From Rugosibacter sp. (GTDB taxonomy: Bacteria; Pseudomonadota; Gammaproteobacteria; Burkholderiales; Rhodocyclaceae), in NCBI GenBank assembly GCA_030645365.1, contig JAUSMB010000002.1, forward strand, positions 1-57,650: 57,650 nt of DNA. The letters are read 5' to 3'. Position numbers and translations under genes: made by a program. Below the pieces are notes generated by a model. The model made no database searches, was not told where the DNA came from, and saw nothing but the letters and a program-made list of their open reading frames with translations. This document shows, piece after piece, positions 45,343-53,808 of this stretch (position 1 is its first letter; each line of letters begins with the position of its first letter).

Positions 45343-46087
45343 CAGCAAAATAGCCTTGCAAGCGACTCTCGATAATCCGTGGATTATCCCCATTAGCAAT
45401 GCCAGTCAGTCCATCCAGTAGCATCTCGCGCAGGATGATGACACGTGCGATGTTCGCCATCAGCTTCTTGGCGATAGGCAGGAATATCAAGTTAGCTACG
45501 CCAACACCATAGATAGTGGCCACAAACGCCACGGCGATGCCACTACCCAACTTGGAGGGGTCAGACAGATTTTCCATGACATGAATCAAACCCATCACAG
45601 CACCAATAATGCCGATTGTCGGTGAATACCCACCGGCTGACTCCCATACTTTCGCAGCAGATTTGAGACTGGCCTCCTGAGCGCCAATTTCGACCTCCAG
45701 AACTTCACGCAAACGCGCTGGCTCTGCACCATCGGCCAGCAATTGCAACCCTTTAGCAATAAACGGATCGCGTTGAGCTCTAATTTGAGCCTCCAACGCA
45801 AGCAGACCTTCTTTGCGTGAAATATTACTCCAGCGGACTATGTCAGCAATGAGCTTGCCTGGCTCGATGGTAGGTGGGGAAAATACCCATTTCACCATTC
45901 GCATGCTATCCCTGAAAACATTCAGCGGGCTCTGCAGCATCACGGCGCCCAAGGTGCCGCCAATGACAATAAGAAATGCTGTCGGCTGCAGCAGTGACCC
46001 TAAACTTCCACCTTCTAGTAGGTGCCCGACAATAATCACCGATAAACCGATGAGCAAGCCAGCAAAACTGATTTTATCCATCGTCAT
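45329..46087 (-). CDS. motC: Second stator subunit, MotC (MotA family)
   Basis: The product of about 252 residues is a MotA-type channel protein of the shorter MotC/PomA kind: DKISFAGLLIGLSVIIVGHL, GGTLGAVMLQSPLNVFRDSM, ISRKEGLLALEAQI in the rotor-facing loop, and YSPTIGIIGAVMGLIHVMEN with the conserved proline. The frame is open to 46192 but the real start is ATG 46087 (ATGA overlap with the fliA stop) or ATG 46081. It sits in the flhBAFG-fliA-motCD operon where che genes often lie in other genomes. Confidence 0.92.
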   Translation of the reverse strand: MTMDKISFAGLLIGLSVIIVGHLLEGGSLGSLLQPTAFLIVIGGTLGAVMLQSPLNVFRDSMRMVKWVFSPPTIEPGKLIADIVRWSNISRKEGLLALEAQIRAQRDPFIAKGLQLLADGAEPARLREVLEVEIGAQEASLKSAAKVWESAGGYSPTIGIIGAVMGLIHVMENLSDPSKLGSGIAVAFVATIYGVGVANLIFLPIAKKLMANIARVIILREMLLDGLTGIANGDNPRIIESRLQGYFADGAL

Positions 46088-46866
46088 TTTCCGCCTTGCG
46101 CTGTAACGCGATGGCGCGGTGCCCTCGCAGACTTGGGCTTGCCTGTCAGTCCGGCCCGTAAACGAGCAATGGCTTGACTGTGCAACTGACAAGCACGCGA
46201 CTCGGTTACTCCCATCACTTCACCAATCTCACGCAAATTCAAATCCTGTTCGTAATACAGTGCCATCATCAATTTCTCTCGTTCTGGCAATGCTTCGAGT
46301 GCAGCAGCTACTGCTGTACGCGTTCCCAATTCTTCCAATAGCGCTAGAGGATCAGGATTTGCCGCATCGACATGCCGCTCAAGATACGGGGCGCCGTCAA
46401 CCTCTACCATATCCTCAATATAAATTAATTGGTGCCCTTTCGCCTCAAGCAAAATCTTCTGATAATCAGCCAGAGAAATTTCCAGTGCAGCGGCCAGTTC
46501 AGTTTCTGATGGCGGCCGTCCATGGGCATGCTCTAACTGCCGAATCGCAGCCTCAATCTCACGCATTTCCCGACGAGCGCTACGTGGCAACCAATCATTT
46601 TCACGCAAGCCATCCAGCATCCCACCTCGTATCCGCTGCGTCGCATAAGTTTTAAATTGAGCGCCAGGCACCTCTTCGTAACGATCAATGGCATCCAGCA
46701 GACCGATCATGCCGTTCTGGATCAGATCATCGACATCAACATTTGCCGGCAACTTTGCCAATAAAAGAAAAGCAATACGTTTTACGAGCGGCGCATACTG
46801 GGCAACCTGCTGTTCTTTGGTAAGGACGCCTTGGGCGGTGTACATTCGTGTCACTTGGTTCATCAA
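46084..46866 (-). CDS. fliA: Flagellar sigma factor FliA (sigma28)
   Basis: FliA directs RNA polymerase to late flagellar promoters. The 260-residue product has region 2 (YAPLVKRIAFLLLAKLPANV, DLIQNGMIGLLDAIDRYEEV, FKTYATQRIRGGMLDGLREN), region 3 and region 4 with the helix-turn-helix (LNLREIGEVMGVTESRACQL). ATG 46866 or 46863 is the likely start; ATG 46845 (MYTAQG) is also possible. Sigma28 sites consistent with its binding lie before flgM and fliC. Confidence 0.96.
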   Translation of the reverse strand: MMNQVTRMYTAQGVLTKEQQVAQYAPLVKRIAFLLLAKLPANVDVDDLIQNGMIGLLDAIDRYEEVPGAQFKTYATQRIRGGMLDGLRENDWLPRSARREMREIEAAIRQLEHAHGRPPSETELAAALEISLADYQKILLEAKGHQLIYIEDMVEVDGAPYLERHVDAANPDPLALLEELGTRTAVAAALEALPEREKLMMALYYEQDLNLREIGEVMGVTESRACQLHSQAIARLRAGLTGKPKSARAPRHRVTAQGGK

Positions 46867-46903
46867 TAACGCACTGACTATAGCATCGACTAGTCTTGGG
46901 TAA

Positions 46904-47710
46904 CTACGAGCAAGGTCTTAACTCAAGCTCGTCACCATGATCCCCAACGGGCACCAAATGACTTTGCAAAGCACTCGCGAGATGCTCACTGCCGAATCCT
47001 CCCCCCTCCACACGCGTGCTGCCAAGATAATTCAAAACAACATTCAGATGAGCGTGTGCCGTATTCCGCATGTTGTGAAATATCACCTTCGCCTCTTGTT
47101 CTGTCCTGGCTTTAGTAATCACCACATGAAACCCCTCGCGTCCATACGCTTGTGACAAATGCTTTATGAGTGCGTAGCCACGGGTAATGGCAGCCCCCTG
47201 TGCCGCAACCACCACCACAAGGTGGGGCATGGCCAGCGCCAAGGGCGAAAGATGGGAATCATGACGTGCCACACAATCCACCAGAATGAATGTACACCCA
47301 TCCTGCAACTGTCTCAAGGCAGCATTCAGCCGCTCCGCAGCCACTGTATTTGTCCGGAGAGGTGTGGCGGCAAATCGTGCAGCCGATATAACGCTAAGAA
47401 AGGGGGCCACAGGTTGCACCAGCTGTTCGATTGACACATCGCCTTGCACCAACGCCAGCAAATCGTGCCGCACCTTGATGCCCAGTGCGGCGTGCATATT
47501 ATCTGCGCCCGCATTCTCGTCAATGATCACAACCCCCTGCCCTGCTTCGGCCAGTGCAGTAGCAGTACGCACCAAAAGCGCTGTGCGGCCACAGGCTTCA
47601 CGTCCCGAAACGAAAGCTACCGCCCGCGCTTTGTGGGCGCCAAACAGACGTCGTAATCCGGCAGCCTGATCAACACCAGCCGCTAATGCGGGAGAAACAG
47701 CCTCAAGCAA
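46904..47710 (-). CDS. flhG: FlhG/FleN-type ParA-like protein with altered P-loop
   Basis: FlhG limits flagellar number together with FlhF, usually as a MinD-like ATPase. The 268-residue product keeps the overall fold (GQGVVIIDENAGADNMHAAL, ILVDCVARHD, LVVVVAAQGAAITRGYALIK). The deviant Walker A motif, normally KGGVGKT, reads GREACGRT, so both lysines are gone. Nucleotide binding is therefore doubtful or altered. It overlaps the end of flhF by 8 nt and precedes fliA by 37 nt, the normal flhF-flhG-fliA order. Confidence 0.88.
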   Translation of the reverse strand: MLEAVSPALAAGVDQAAGLRRLFGAHKARAVAFVSGREACGRTALLVRTATALAEAGQGVVIIDENAGADNMHAALGIKVRHDLLALVQGDVSIEQLVQPVAPFLSVISAARFAATPLRTNTVAAERLNAALRQLQDGCTFILVDCVARHDSHLSPLALAMPHLVVVVAAQGAAITRGYALIKHLSQAYGREGFHVVITKARTEQEAKVIFHNMRNTAHAHLNVVLNYLGSTRVEGGGFGSEHLASALQSHLVPVGDHGDELELRPCS

Positions 47711-49202
47711 TCGAAATCTCCCGGATCATCTCTTGATCAGGCATCATTCCCAGAGCAATTTCCTCTTTGTGCAGGGTATGCGCCGTCTCACCAGCGCCGA
47801 CTTTAAACGCACGATGCAGCAGATATTTACGGTTAGGTAAATAGAGGTCTTCCGGAACGCGCTGGCCATTGGCAACATAGCTCAATGTCAATCCATGCCG
47901 CACGATGCAGTCAATCGATGGTGCCAGCGCCGTCGCCTCATCGACTTTGGTCAAGATGCAACCCGCAAGGCTATCACCTCCGTAGGCGCGTACCACATCA
48001 TCGAGCGTATCGCCGCGACTGCCCGCATTCAACAACAATAGCCGGTTAACTTGACTGGATTGGGTCAGCATAGCGGCTTGATCCGCCAGCATGCGGTCAC
48101 GCTGACTCATGCCGGCGGTATCAATCAATACCATGTGCTTGTCACTCAAGCCTTCGAGCGTACGTTCCAACTCCTCGCCACCACGCACCACGAATACAGG
48201 CACGCCCAGAATCCGCCCATAGATGCGTAACTGCTCATGCGCACCAATGCGATAGCTATCGGTGGTTATCAACGCCACCCGATCGGCCCCATGCCGCACC
48301 ACACAGCGCGCCGCCAGTTTGGCTGTGGTTGTGGTTTTGCCAACACCGGTGGGTCCCACCAAAGCATAAACACCACCGCGATCAATAAAGTCCGTTTCCG
48401 AAACCAGCGTATGCAAACGTCGATTAACTGCGGCATTCAGCCATTGACGGCACGCCTCCGGACTCACATCCACCGGCATTTCCTGCACCAGACGGCGTGC
48501 CAGACTCCCGGAAAATCCAGCGGTAAGCATTTCGTTCAAGAGCAACGCACGTAACGGATTGTCCCTAGCCACCTTACCCCAGGCAAAACCTGCCAACTGA
48601 TGCTCGAGTAATTTTTTAATCGCCCGCATCTCATCTATCAGCAGCACCGTCTGCGACGATTCACTAACCCCTACAACAGACAAGGGAGTTTCTTCCTTGA
48701 GCGGCGTTTGCACTTGTATTTTTTGTGCTTGCACTTGCAAAGCGGGCTGGGGCTTGATCTCGTTTGCCATTGGACTTGCCATCGGACTTGCCGCAGCGAA
48801 CGCTGACTTACCTGACATCGCCGAACTGTTGGGAAACGAAGCGAAAGGAGACCAAGGACGAACAACCACGGGAGGCTCGCGACGTATCTCTTGGCGTACT
48901 GAGGATAAAGTCACCGTGTAGTCACCATCTTCGGCAGGCGGCTGGGCTGGCACCAAGGGGGCCATTGAGGGGTTGTGCGGCGGATCCGCCGACACTGCTG
49001 CCGAAGAGGGTGTTGCAGATATTTTTTCTGCCGGCCGCATCTGCTGCGATATGGCATCCAGGCCCTCTGGCGACATCGCAATGATCTCGACGCCATTTTC
49101 CACCGCTCGATTTGAAATCACCACAGCATCCGGCCCCAGCACTTCTTTCACGCGCCGCAGGCAGTCGCGCACCGTTGCACCAACAAAACGACTGGCACTC
49201 AT
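47703..49202 (-). CDS. flhF: Flagellar placement GTPase FlhF
   Basis: FlhF is an SRP-type GTPase that marks the pole for flagellar assembly. The 499-residue product has the N-terminal basic B-domain start (ASRFVGATVRDCLRRVKEVL), a long variable linker, and the NG domain with G1 GPTGVGKTTTTAKLA near 285, VALITTDSYRIGAHEQL, VLIDTAGMSQRD and CILTKVDEATALAPS. A dispersed-element copy near the C-terminus is read as KVGAGETA. The linker contains a 12-nt tandem duplication (SPMA twice). It overlaps flhA by 4 nt. Confidence 0.95.
   Translation of the reverse strand: MSASRFVGATVRDCLRRVKEVLGPDAVVISNRAVENGVEIIAMSPEGLDAISQQMRPAEKISATPSSAAVSADPPHNPSMAPLVPAQPPAEDGDYTVTLSSVRQEIRREPPVVVRPWSPFASFPNSSAMSGKSAFAAASPMASPMANEIKPQPALQVQAQKIQVQTPLKEETPLSVVGVSESSQTVLLIDEMRAIKKLLEHQLAGFAWGKVARDNPLRALLLNEMLTAGFSGSLARRLVQEMPVDVSPEACRQWLNAAVNRRLHTLVSETDFIDRGGVYALVGPTGVGKTTTTAKLAARCVVRHGADRVALITTDSYRIGAHEQLRIYGRILGVPVFVVRGGEELERTLEGLSDKHMVLIDTAGMSQRDRMLADQAAMLTQSSQVNRLLLLNAGSRGDTLDDVVRAYGGDSLAGCILTKVDEATALAPSIDCIVRHGLTLSYVANGQRVPEDLYLPNRKYLLHRAFKVGAGETAHTLHKEEIALGMMPDQEMIREISIA
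47782..47804 (+). repeat. Dispersed 24-bp element, copy 9 (in flhF)
   Basis: GCCGTCTCAC is followed by CAGCGCCGA and CTTT. It is antisense to flhF and read as KVGAGETA in the C-terminal tail. Confidence 0.85.
48766..48789. repeat. 12-nt tandem duplication in flhF linker
   Basis: GCCATTGGACTT is followed directly by GCCATCGGACTT, one mismatch. It encodes a doubled SPMA on the minus strand and keeps the frame. Confidence 0.8.
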
Positions 49203-51292
49203 TTGTTTGCTCCAATAAGAGTTGTTACCTTGATAATTTTCGAGTCTGGCACTTCAACATTTGCAATGACCTTGAGTTGCGGCACCGCACGACGCAAAAA
49301 ACGTGACAAAAGCCAGCGTAAATTTCCCGGCACCAGCAATACTGCGGGCAAGCCTAAATTTTCCTGCTGTTGGGCGGCCGCCGCCGTCTCTCGCAGCAGC
49401 GTATCCGCCAAACCCGGCTCAATGCCGCCCGCATCGCCTCCACCTTGTAGTGCCTGCGCCAAGATCCGCTCCAATCCAGGCTCTAATGTCATGACCTGCA
49501 TTTCATTGCCTGTCGGATAAATCTGCTGCACAATGGCTCGGCCCAGCGCGATGCGCACCTGCGTAGTTAACTCCAGCGGATCTTGGGTACGTGGCGCCTG
49601 TTCTGCCAGAATCTCAATGATGGTGCGCATATCACGAATATTGACGCTCTCTTCGAGCAGGTTTTGTAACACCCGCTGCAAGACCCCCAAAGGCAATAGC
49701 TTCGGCACCAGATCTTCCACCAGTTTGGGTGACTCACTGGCCAGATGATCCAGCAGCGCCTGCGTTTCCTGGCGACCCAGCAATTCTGTCGCATGCGACA
49801 GAATGACATGGTTTAAATGAGTAGCCACCACCGTGCTGGCATCAACGACCGTATAGCCAAAAACATGCGCCTGTTCGCGCAACGTGGCATCAATCCATAC
49901 CGCAGGCAAACCAAAAGCAGGATCTTTCGTTGGCGCCCCGACCAGCTGACCAGACACGCGTCCCGGATCAATCGCCAGATACTGACCGGGGAATGCCTCA
50001 CCTTCACCGATGGGCACACCTTTGAGGGTTAGTCGATACACATTGGGCCGCAATTCCAGGTTATCCCTGATGTGCACCGATGCTGGCAGAAAGCCGATTT
50101 CCTGGGCAAATTTTTTGCGCAACCCGCGAATGCGTTTCAGCAATTCGCCATCCTGTCCGTGATCGACTAGGGGAATCAACCGGTAACCAACCTCCAGACC
50201 CAGGACATCCACTGGCACGACGTCAGACCAGCTGGCCTCAACACTTTCCACAGGCTGAGCAGCTGCCTGCTGCGCCGCCGCAGCAGCAGTTTGTTTAACT
50301 GTCACTGCCGGGCGATTAAATTTTTTCCAGGCAACAAAACCCAGCACTGCTGCCAGCATCAGGAAAACAAAGTTCGGCATGCCTGGAATCAAGCCGAGTA
50401 TCCCCAGAATGCCTGCCGTTAGCCCTAATACCATCGGGTTGCCAAACAACTGCGCCGCGAGTTGCTGACCGATATCCTGTTCAGTGGCAACCCGCGTTAC
50501 CACCAGACCGGCAGCGGTCGAAATGATGAGTGCCGGAATCTGCGCCACCAGACCGTCGCCGATCGTGAGCAAGGTATAAGCCTTGGCCGCGTCCCCCGCG
50601 CTCATGTCATGTTGAAGCACACCAACAATCAGCCCACCAATGATGTTGATAAAAAGTATCAGAATGCCAGCGACGGCATCGCCACGCACAAACTTGGAGG
50701 CACCGTCCATTGAGCCATAAAAATCTGCCTCCAGCGCCACGGTAGAACGGCGTTGACGCGCCTCATCTTCACCGATCAAACCGGCATTCAAGTCGGCATC
50801 AATAGCCATTTGTTTACCTGGCATCGCATCCAGTGTAAAACGCGCCGACACTTCAGCGATACGCCCGGCACCCTTGGTGATGACAATAAAATTAATTAGC
50901 GTCAGGATGATGAATACCACAATGCCGACAGCGTAATTGCCACCGACCAGAAAGTGTCCAAAGGCTTCGATGACCTTGCCCGCAGCATCCGGCCCCGTGT
51001 GCCCCTGCAACAAAACCACGCGCGTGGATGCCACATTCAGCGATAAACGCAGCAAGGTAGTCACCAGCAAGACTGTCGGAAAAATGGCGAAATCGAGCGG
51101 CTTCATGGTGTACATCGCCACCAGCAGCACCATGATAGAAATTGCGATGTTGAAAGTGAAAAACACATCCAGTGCGAACGTCGGCAATGGCAACACCATC
51201 ATCGACAAAATCATCACGATCAGTAGCGGTGCCAGCATCTGCCGGATATTCAACCGCCCAAGAAAATTCTGCAGGGCCAGACTGTTATTCAT
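49199..51292 (-). CDS. flhA: Flagellar export-gate protein FlhA
   Basis: FlhA is the large export-gate subunit that docks chaperone-substrate complexes. The 697-residue product has about eight N-terminal helices (MLAPLLIVMILSMMVLPLPT onward) with the FHIPEP region (RIAEVSARFTLDAMPGKQMA, DADLNAGLIGEDEARQRR). A linker of Ala/Gln leads to the cytoplasmic domain (VDVLGLEVGYRLIPLVDHGQ, LVPKLLPLGVLQRVLQNLLE). It overlaps flhB and flhF by 4 nt each. Confidence 0.97.
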   Translation of the reverse strand: MNNSLALQNFLGRLNIRQMLAPLLIVMILSMMVLPLPTFALDVFFTFNIAISIMVLLVAMYTMKPLDFAIFPTVLLVTTLLRLSLNVASTRVVLLQGHTGPDAAGKVIEAFGHFLVGGNYAVGIVVFIILTLINFIVITKGAGRIAEVSARFTLDAMPGKQMAIDADLNAGLIGEDEARQRRSTVALEADFYGSMDGASKFVRGDAVAGILILFINIIGGLIVGVLQHDMSAGDAAKAYTLLTIGDGLVAQIPALIISTAAGLVVTRVATEQDIGQQLAAQLFGNPMVLGLTAGILGILGLIPGMPNFVFLMLAAVLGFVAWKKFNRPAVTVKQTAAAAAQQAAAQPVESVEASWSDVVPVDVLGLEVGYRLIPLVDHGQDGELLKRIRGLRKKFAQEIGFLPASVHIRDNLELRPNVYRLTLKGVPIGEGEAFPGQYLAIDPGRVSGQLVGAPTKDPAFGLPAVWIDATLREQAHVFGYTVVDASTVVATHLNHVILSHATELLGRQETQALLDHLASESPKLVEDLVPKLLPLGVLQRVLQNLLEESVNIRDMRTIIEILAEQAPRTQDPLELTTQVRIALGRAIVQQIYPTGNEMQVMTLEPGLERILAQALQGGGDAGGIEPGLADTLLRETAAAAQQQENLGLPAVLLVPGNLRWLLSRFLRRAVPQLKVIANVEVPDSKIIKVTTLIGANK

Positions 51293-52452
51293 TCAGGCAC
51301 CCCTGGATCGAGTTCTGCAGGTACGGCAATCTGCGAGGGCGCTGTTGGTGGCGCTATCGACGGCGACAGGGTACCTGCTTGCTCGGCAAACGTATTCAGC
51401 TGATACACCCAGGCCATCACCTCGGCCACAGCCGCATACAACGCCGCCGGAATCTGGTCGCCAATATCGGCATGGCGATGCAATGCACGCGCCAGGGGAG
51501 GCGCCTCGAGGATCGGCACATGATTTTCGCCAGCCAGATCGCGGATGCGTTGGGCGATCAGATTCATGCCTTTGGCTACAACCACAGGGGCCTGCATTGC
51601 CTTGCCGTCATATTTCAAGGCGACAGCAAAATGTGTCGGATTAGTCACCACAACATCGGCTTTAGGCACCTCTGACATCATGCGGCTACGCGCCATTTCG
51701 CGCTGCTGACTGCGAATGCGCGCCTTGAGTTGCGGATCGCCTTCACTCTCTCTAGCTTCTTTGCGTAATTCTTCGCGCGTCATCTTCAAGCGATCATGGT
51801 ATTGCCAGAGCTGAAATGGCACATCGATCGCCGCGATAATTGCCAAGCCACCAATCAGGGCCACAAAGCTGAAAAAAATCACCTGGGAAAATAAAGCCAA
51901 GCCCGTTTCAATCGGCTGAGCCAGCAGAGCAAACAGCCTATCCTGCTCATGCCTAACAATCCAGTACAACACGCCGCCAATCAAAATGGCCTTAAGAATA
52001 GCCTTGATCAGCTCCGCAATACTTTGCCAGGAAAACATGCGCCCAAGCCCCTTGACAGGATCAATCCGCGTGAAATCAAGCTTAAATGCTTTGGGCGAAA
52101 ATACCCATCCACCCATGACAAAAGGCGTTGCGATAATCGCCGCGATAATGACCAGAAAAAGAGGCCCAACATACATGAAGGCGTCAACCGTCAGCGACAA
52201 GCTGTTACCACGCATGATGGCTGTATCAAACGCTGCAACCCGGTTAAAACTCAATCCGTGACGTAGCAAGTCGGCAATACCCTGCACAATCCAGCTGCCC
52301 AACACCCAGAAAGTACCCGCGCCAGCTGCCATAACCATAAATGCCATCAGCTCACGAGAATGAGGCACATTCCCCTCTTCGCGAGCCTGTTCAAGGCGAC
52401 GCGGCGAGGCTGGTTCAGTTTTTTCGAGGTCGCTTTCTTCAGCCAATGCCAT
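51289..52452 (-). CDS. flhB: Flagellar export switch protein FlhB
   Basis: FlhB sets export substrate specificity and cleaves itself. The 387-residue product has four helices, then the autocleavage motif NPTH near residue 270 in ADVVVTNPTHFAVALKYDGK and the C-terminal fragment APVVVAKGMNLIAQRIRDLA. ATG 52452 has a GGGAG ribosome-binding site; the in-frame TTG at 52470 lies in the palindrome and was rejected. It heads the flhBAFG-fliA-motCD operon. A C-terminal paralogue is encoded at 53497-53808. Confidence 0.97.
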   Translation of the reverse strand: MALAEESDLEKTEPASPRRLEQAREEGNVPHSRELMAFMVMAAGAGTFWVLGSWIVQGIADLLRHGLSFNRVAAFDTAIMRGNSLSLTVDAFMYVGPLFLVIIAAIIATPFVMGGWVFSPKAFKLDFTRIDPVKGLGRMFSWQSIAELIKAILKAILIGGVLYWIVRHEQDRLFALLAQPIETGLALFSQVIFFSFVALIGGLAIIAAIDVPFQLWQYHDRLKMTREELRKEARESEGDPQLKARIRSQQREMARSRMMSEVPKADVVVTNPTHFAVALKYDGKAMQAPVVVAKGMNLIAQRIRDLAGENHVPILEAPPLARALHRHADIGDQIPAALYAAVAEVMAWVYQLNTFAEQAGTLSPSIAPPTAPSQIAVPAELDPGVPE

Positions 52453-52463
52453 GTTCTCCCATA

Positions 52464-52480
52464 GCGGCAATTATTGCCGC
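52464..52480. promoter_or_regulatory. Palindromic site upstream of flhB (candidate FlrC box)
   Basis: GCGGCAA-TTA-TTGCCGC is perfect, with the same arms and 3-nt spacer as the sites at fliF, flgK and flgB/flgA. It ends about 12 nt before the flhB ATG, so it lies in the leader or core promoter. No clear sigma54 match was found upstream. Confidence 0.6.
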
Positions 52481-52640
52481 TTGCTCAATTTCAGAGCAGT
52501 GGAACAAACACCAAAACCTCTACTTATTTAAACCCCTACCTGCGCATGACGTCATGGGAAAACGGTTCACTTGAAATGCGGCAACGTTTTTTATACAACT
52601 CACAGGGTGTGTACAGAATTTTTATTAACTCGCTGAAAAT

Positions 52641-53444
52641 TCATTTCAAGCCAAATTCGCGCGCTTTACGCTCACGCTCGATTTTCATGATGTACCGTTG
52701 AATCAGCGTTTCCATCGGCCCTGGCAAACCGACAAACTGGCAACCAACACTCTGCGTACGCACGCCTGTCCGACCCACGACTGCAGTGATGCTACGTAAA
52801 CGGAGCACAGTCGTGATCGTACCGATCTCGGGTAACTCGATATGACACCCGGGAAACTCCATGTCCATCTCGAGGGACAACGCGGAAGGAAAACCGATGA
52901 GGCACACGCCTCCACCGCTGATATCAGCAACATCAACCTCAATCGGATGCTCTTTACCTTCCACAGTCGAAAAGCGAATTTTGCATTTCAATCGCTGCAA
53001 AACCGGCAATACAAGACGGTAGTGTTCCCGCCGTTGCAAACGCAACAGGCTGTCCGGCAGCTGCGCAAGAAAAGCAGGACGGCCATCAACCTGGGTAGCA
53101 GTCACCCCGGACAAAATGAACTGGATTTTTACTTTATCTAGCTGGGTAATGCAGAACAGCTTGCTCATCTGCAAAGCCTTGCGGTTCATCTCGGCGTTTG
53201 CACCAAATTCGAGAACCAACCCGTTAGGGCTCGCCTCCATCAAGCTCGACAACACCATATCGCGACCCTCATTAAAAAGCAGGGTGATCTGCGATGCACG
53301 CTCAATTAACCGTCGAAAAATAGGCAACATCTCGCCACGAGCATGCAGCAGATATTGACTGAATTCATCGGTAGGCAGCAGTGCTGTATCGGCGTTCTGT
53401 ACCTGCGCCGAACGTGCGTCCGAATCAACTTTTGGACTGGTCAT
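52641..53444 (-). CDS. ycgR: c-di-GMP-binding flagellar brake YcgR
   Basis: YcgR slows or reverses the motor when it binds c-di-GMP. The product of 267 residues has an N-terminal YcgR/PilZN domain (residues 20-125) and a C-terminal PilZ domain with both ligand motifs: RREHYR and DISGGG. ATG 53444 is used because the frame extension begins with TTG. It stands alone, about 190 nt downstream of the flhB start on the same strand. The diguanylate cyclase at 12232-14022 could feed it, by inference. Confidence 0.93.
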   Translation of the reverse strand: MTSPKVDSDARSAQVQNADTALLPTDEFSQYLLHARGEMLPIFRRLIERASQITLLFNEGRDMVLSSLMEASPNGLVLEFGANAEMNRKALQMSKLFCITQLDKVKIQFILSGVTATQVDGRPAFLAQLPDSLLRLQRREHYRLVLPVLQRLKCKIRFSTVEGKEHPIEVDVADISGGGVCLIGFPSALSLEMDMEFPGCHIELPEIGTITTVLRLRSITAVVGRTGVRTQSVGCQFVGLPGPMETLIQRYIMKIERERKAREFGLK

Positions 53445-53496
53445 CTTGATCAACAGAGGAGAGGCTGCAAATAAGTCCGTTGAATTCTAGCCCAGA

Positions 53497-53808
53497 TTAA
53501 CCGTGCGGAATGCCCGCAGAAGAGAAGGCAGATGGCTCGCCCTGCTCGACACGATACAACCAAGCCAGCAATTCCGCCACGACGACATAAAGCTGTGCTG
53601 GAATGTGCTGATCCATATCCACTTGAGCAAGCAGCGCAACCAGAGCGGGTGACTCATGCACATAGACACCGTGTTCTTTTGCGCGGGCGATGATTTCGTC
53701 CGCAATCAAGCCGCGGCCTTTGGCTACGACAACGGGCGCCTCAGCACCCGGCGCGTACTTGAGCGCTACCGCCAGCGCGCGCTGTTCGGCCCCCTTGTCC
53801 TTACCCAT
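53497..53808 (-). CDS. FlhX: stand-alone FlhB C-terminal-domain paralogue
   Basis: The 103-residue protein aligns along its length with the post-cleavage part of FlhB: ALAVALKYAPGAEAPVVVAK in place of FAVALKYDGKAMQAPVVVAK, then IPAQLYVVVAELLAWLYRVE in place of IPAALYAAVAEVMAWVYQLN. It has no membrane helices and no NPTH cleavage site. Such proteins (FlhX/YlqH) can partly replace the FlhB C-terminal fragment in export. It overlaps the second FliK-like gene by 8 nt, so the pair mirrors the FliK-FlhB partnership. Confidence 0.88.
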   Translation of the reverse strand: MGKDKGAEQRALAVALKYAPGAEAPVVVAKGRGLIADEIIARAKEHGVYVHESPALVALLAQVDMDQHIPAQLYVVVAELLAWLYRVEQGEPSAFSSAGIPHG

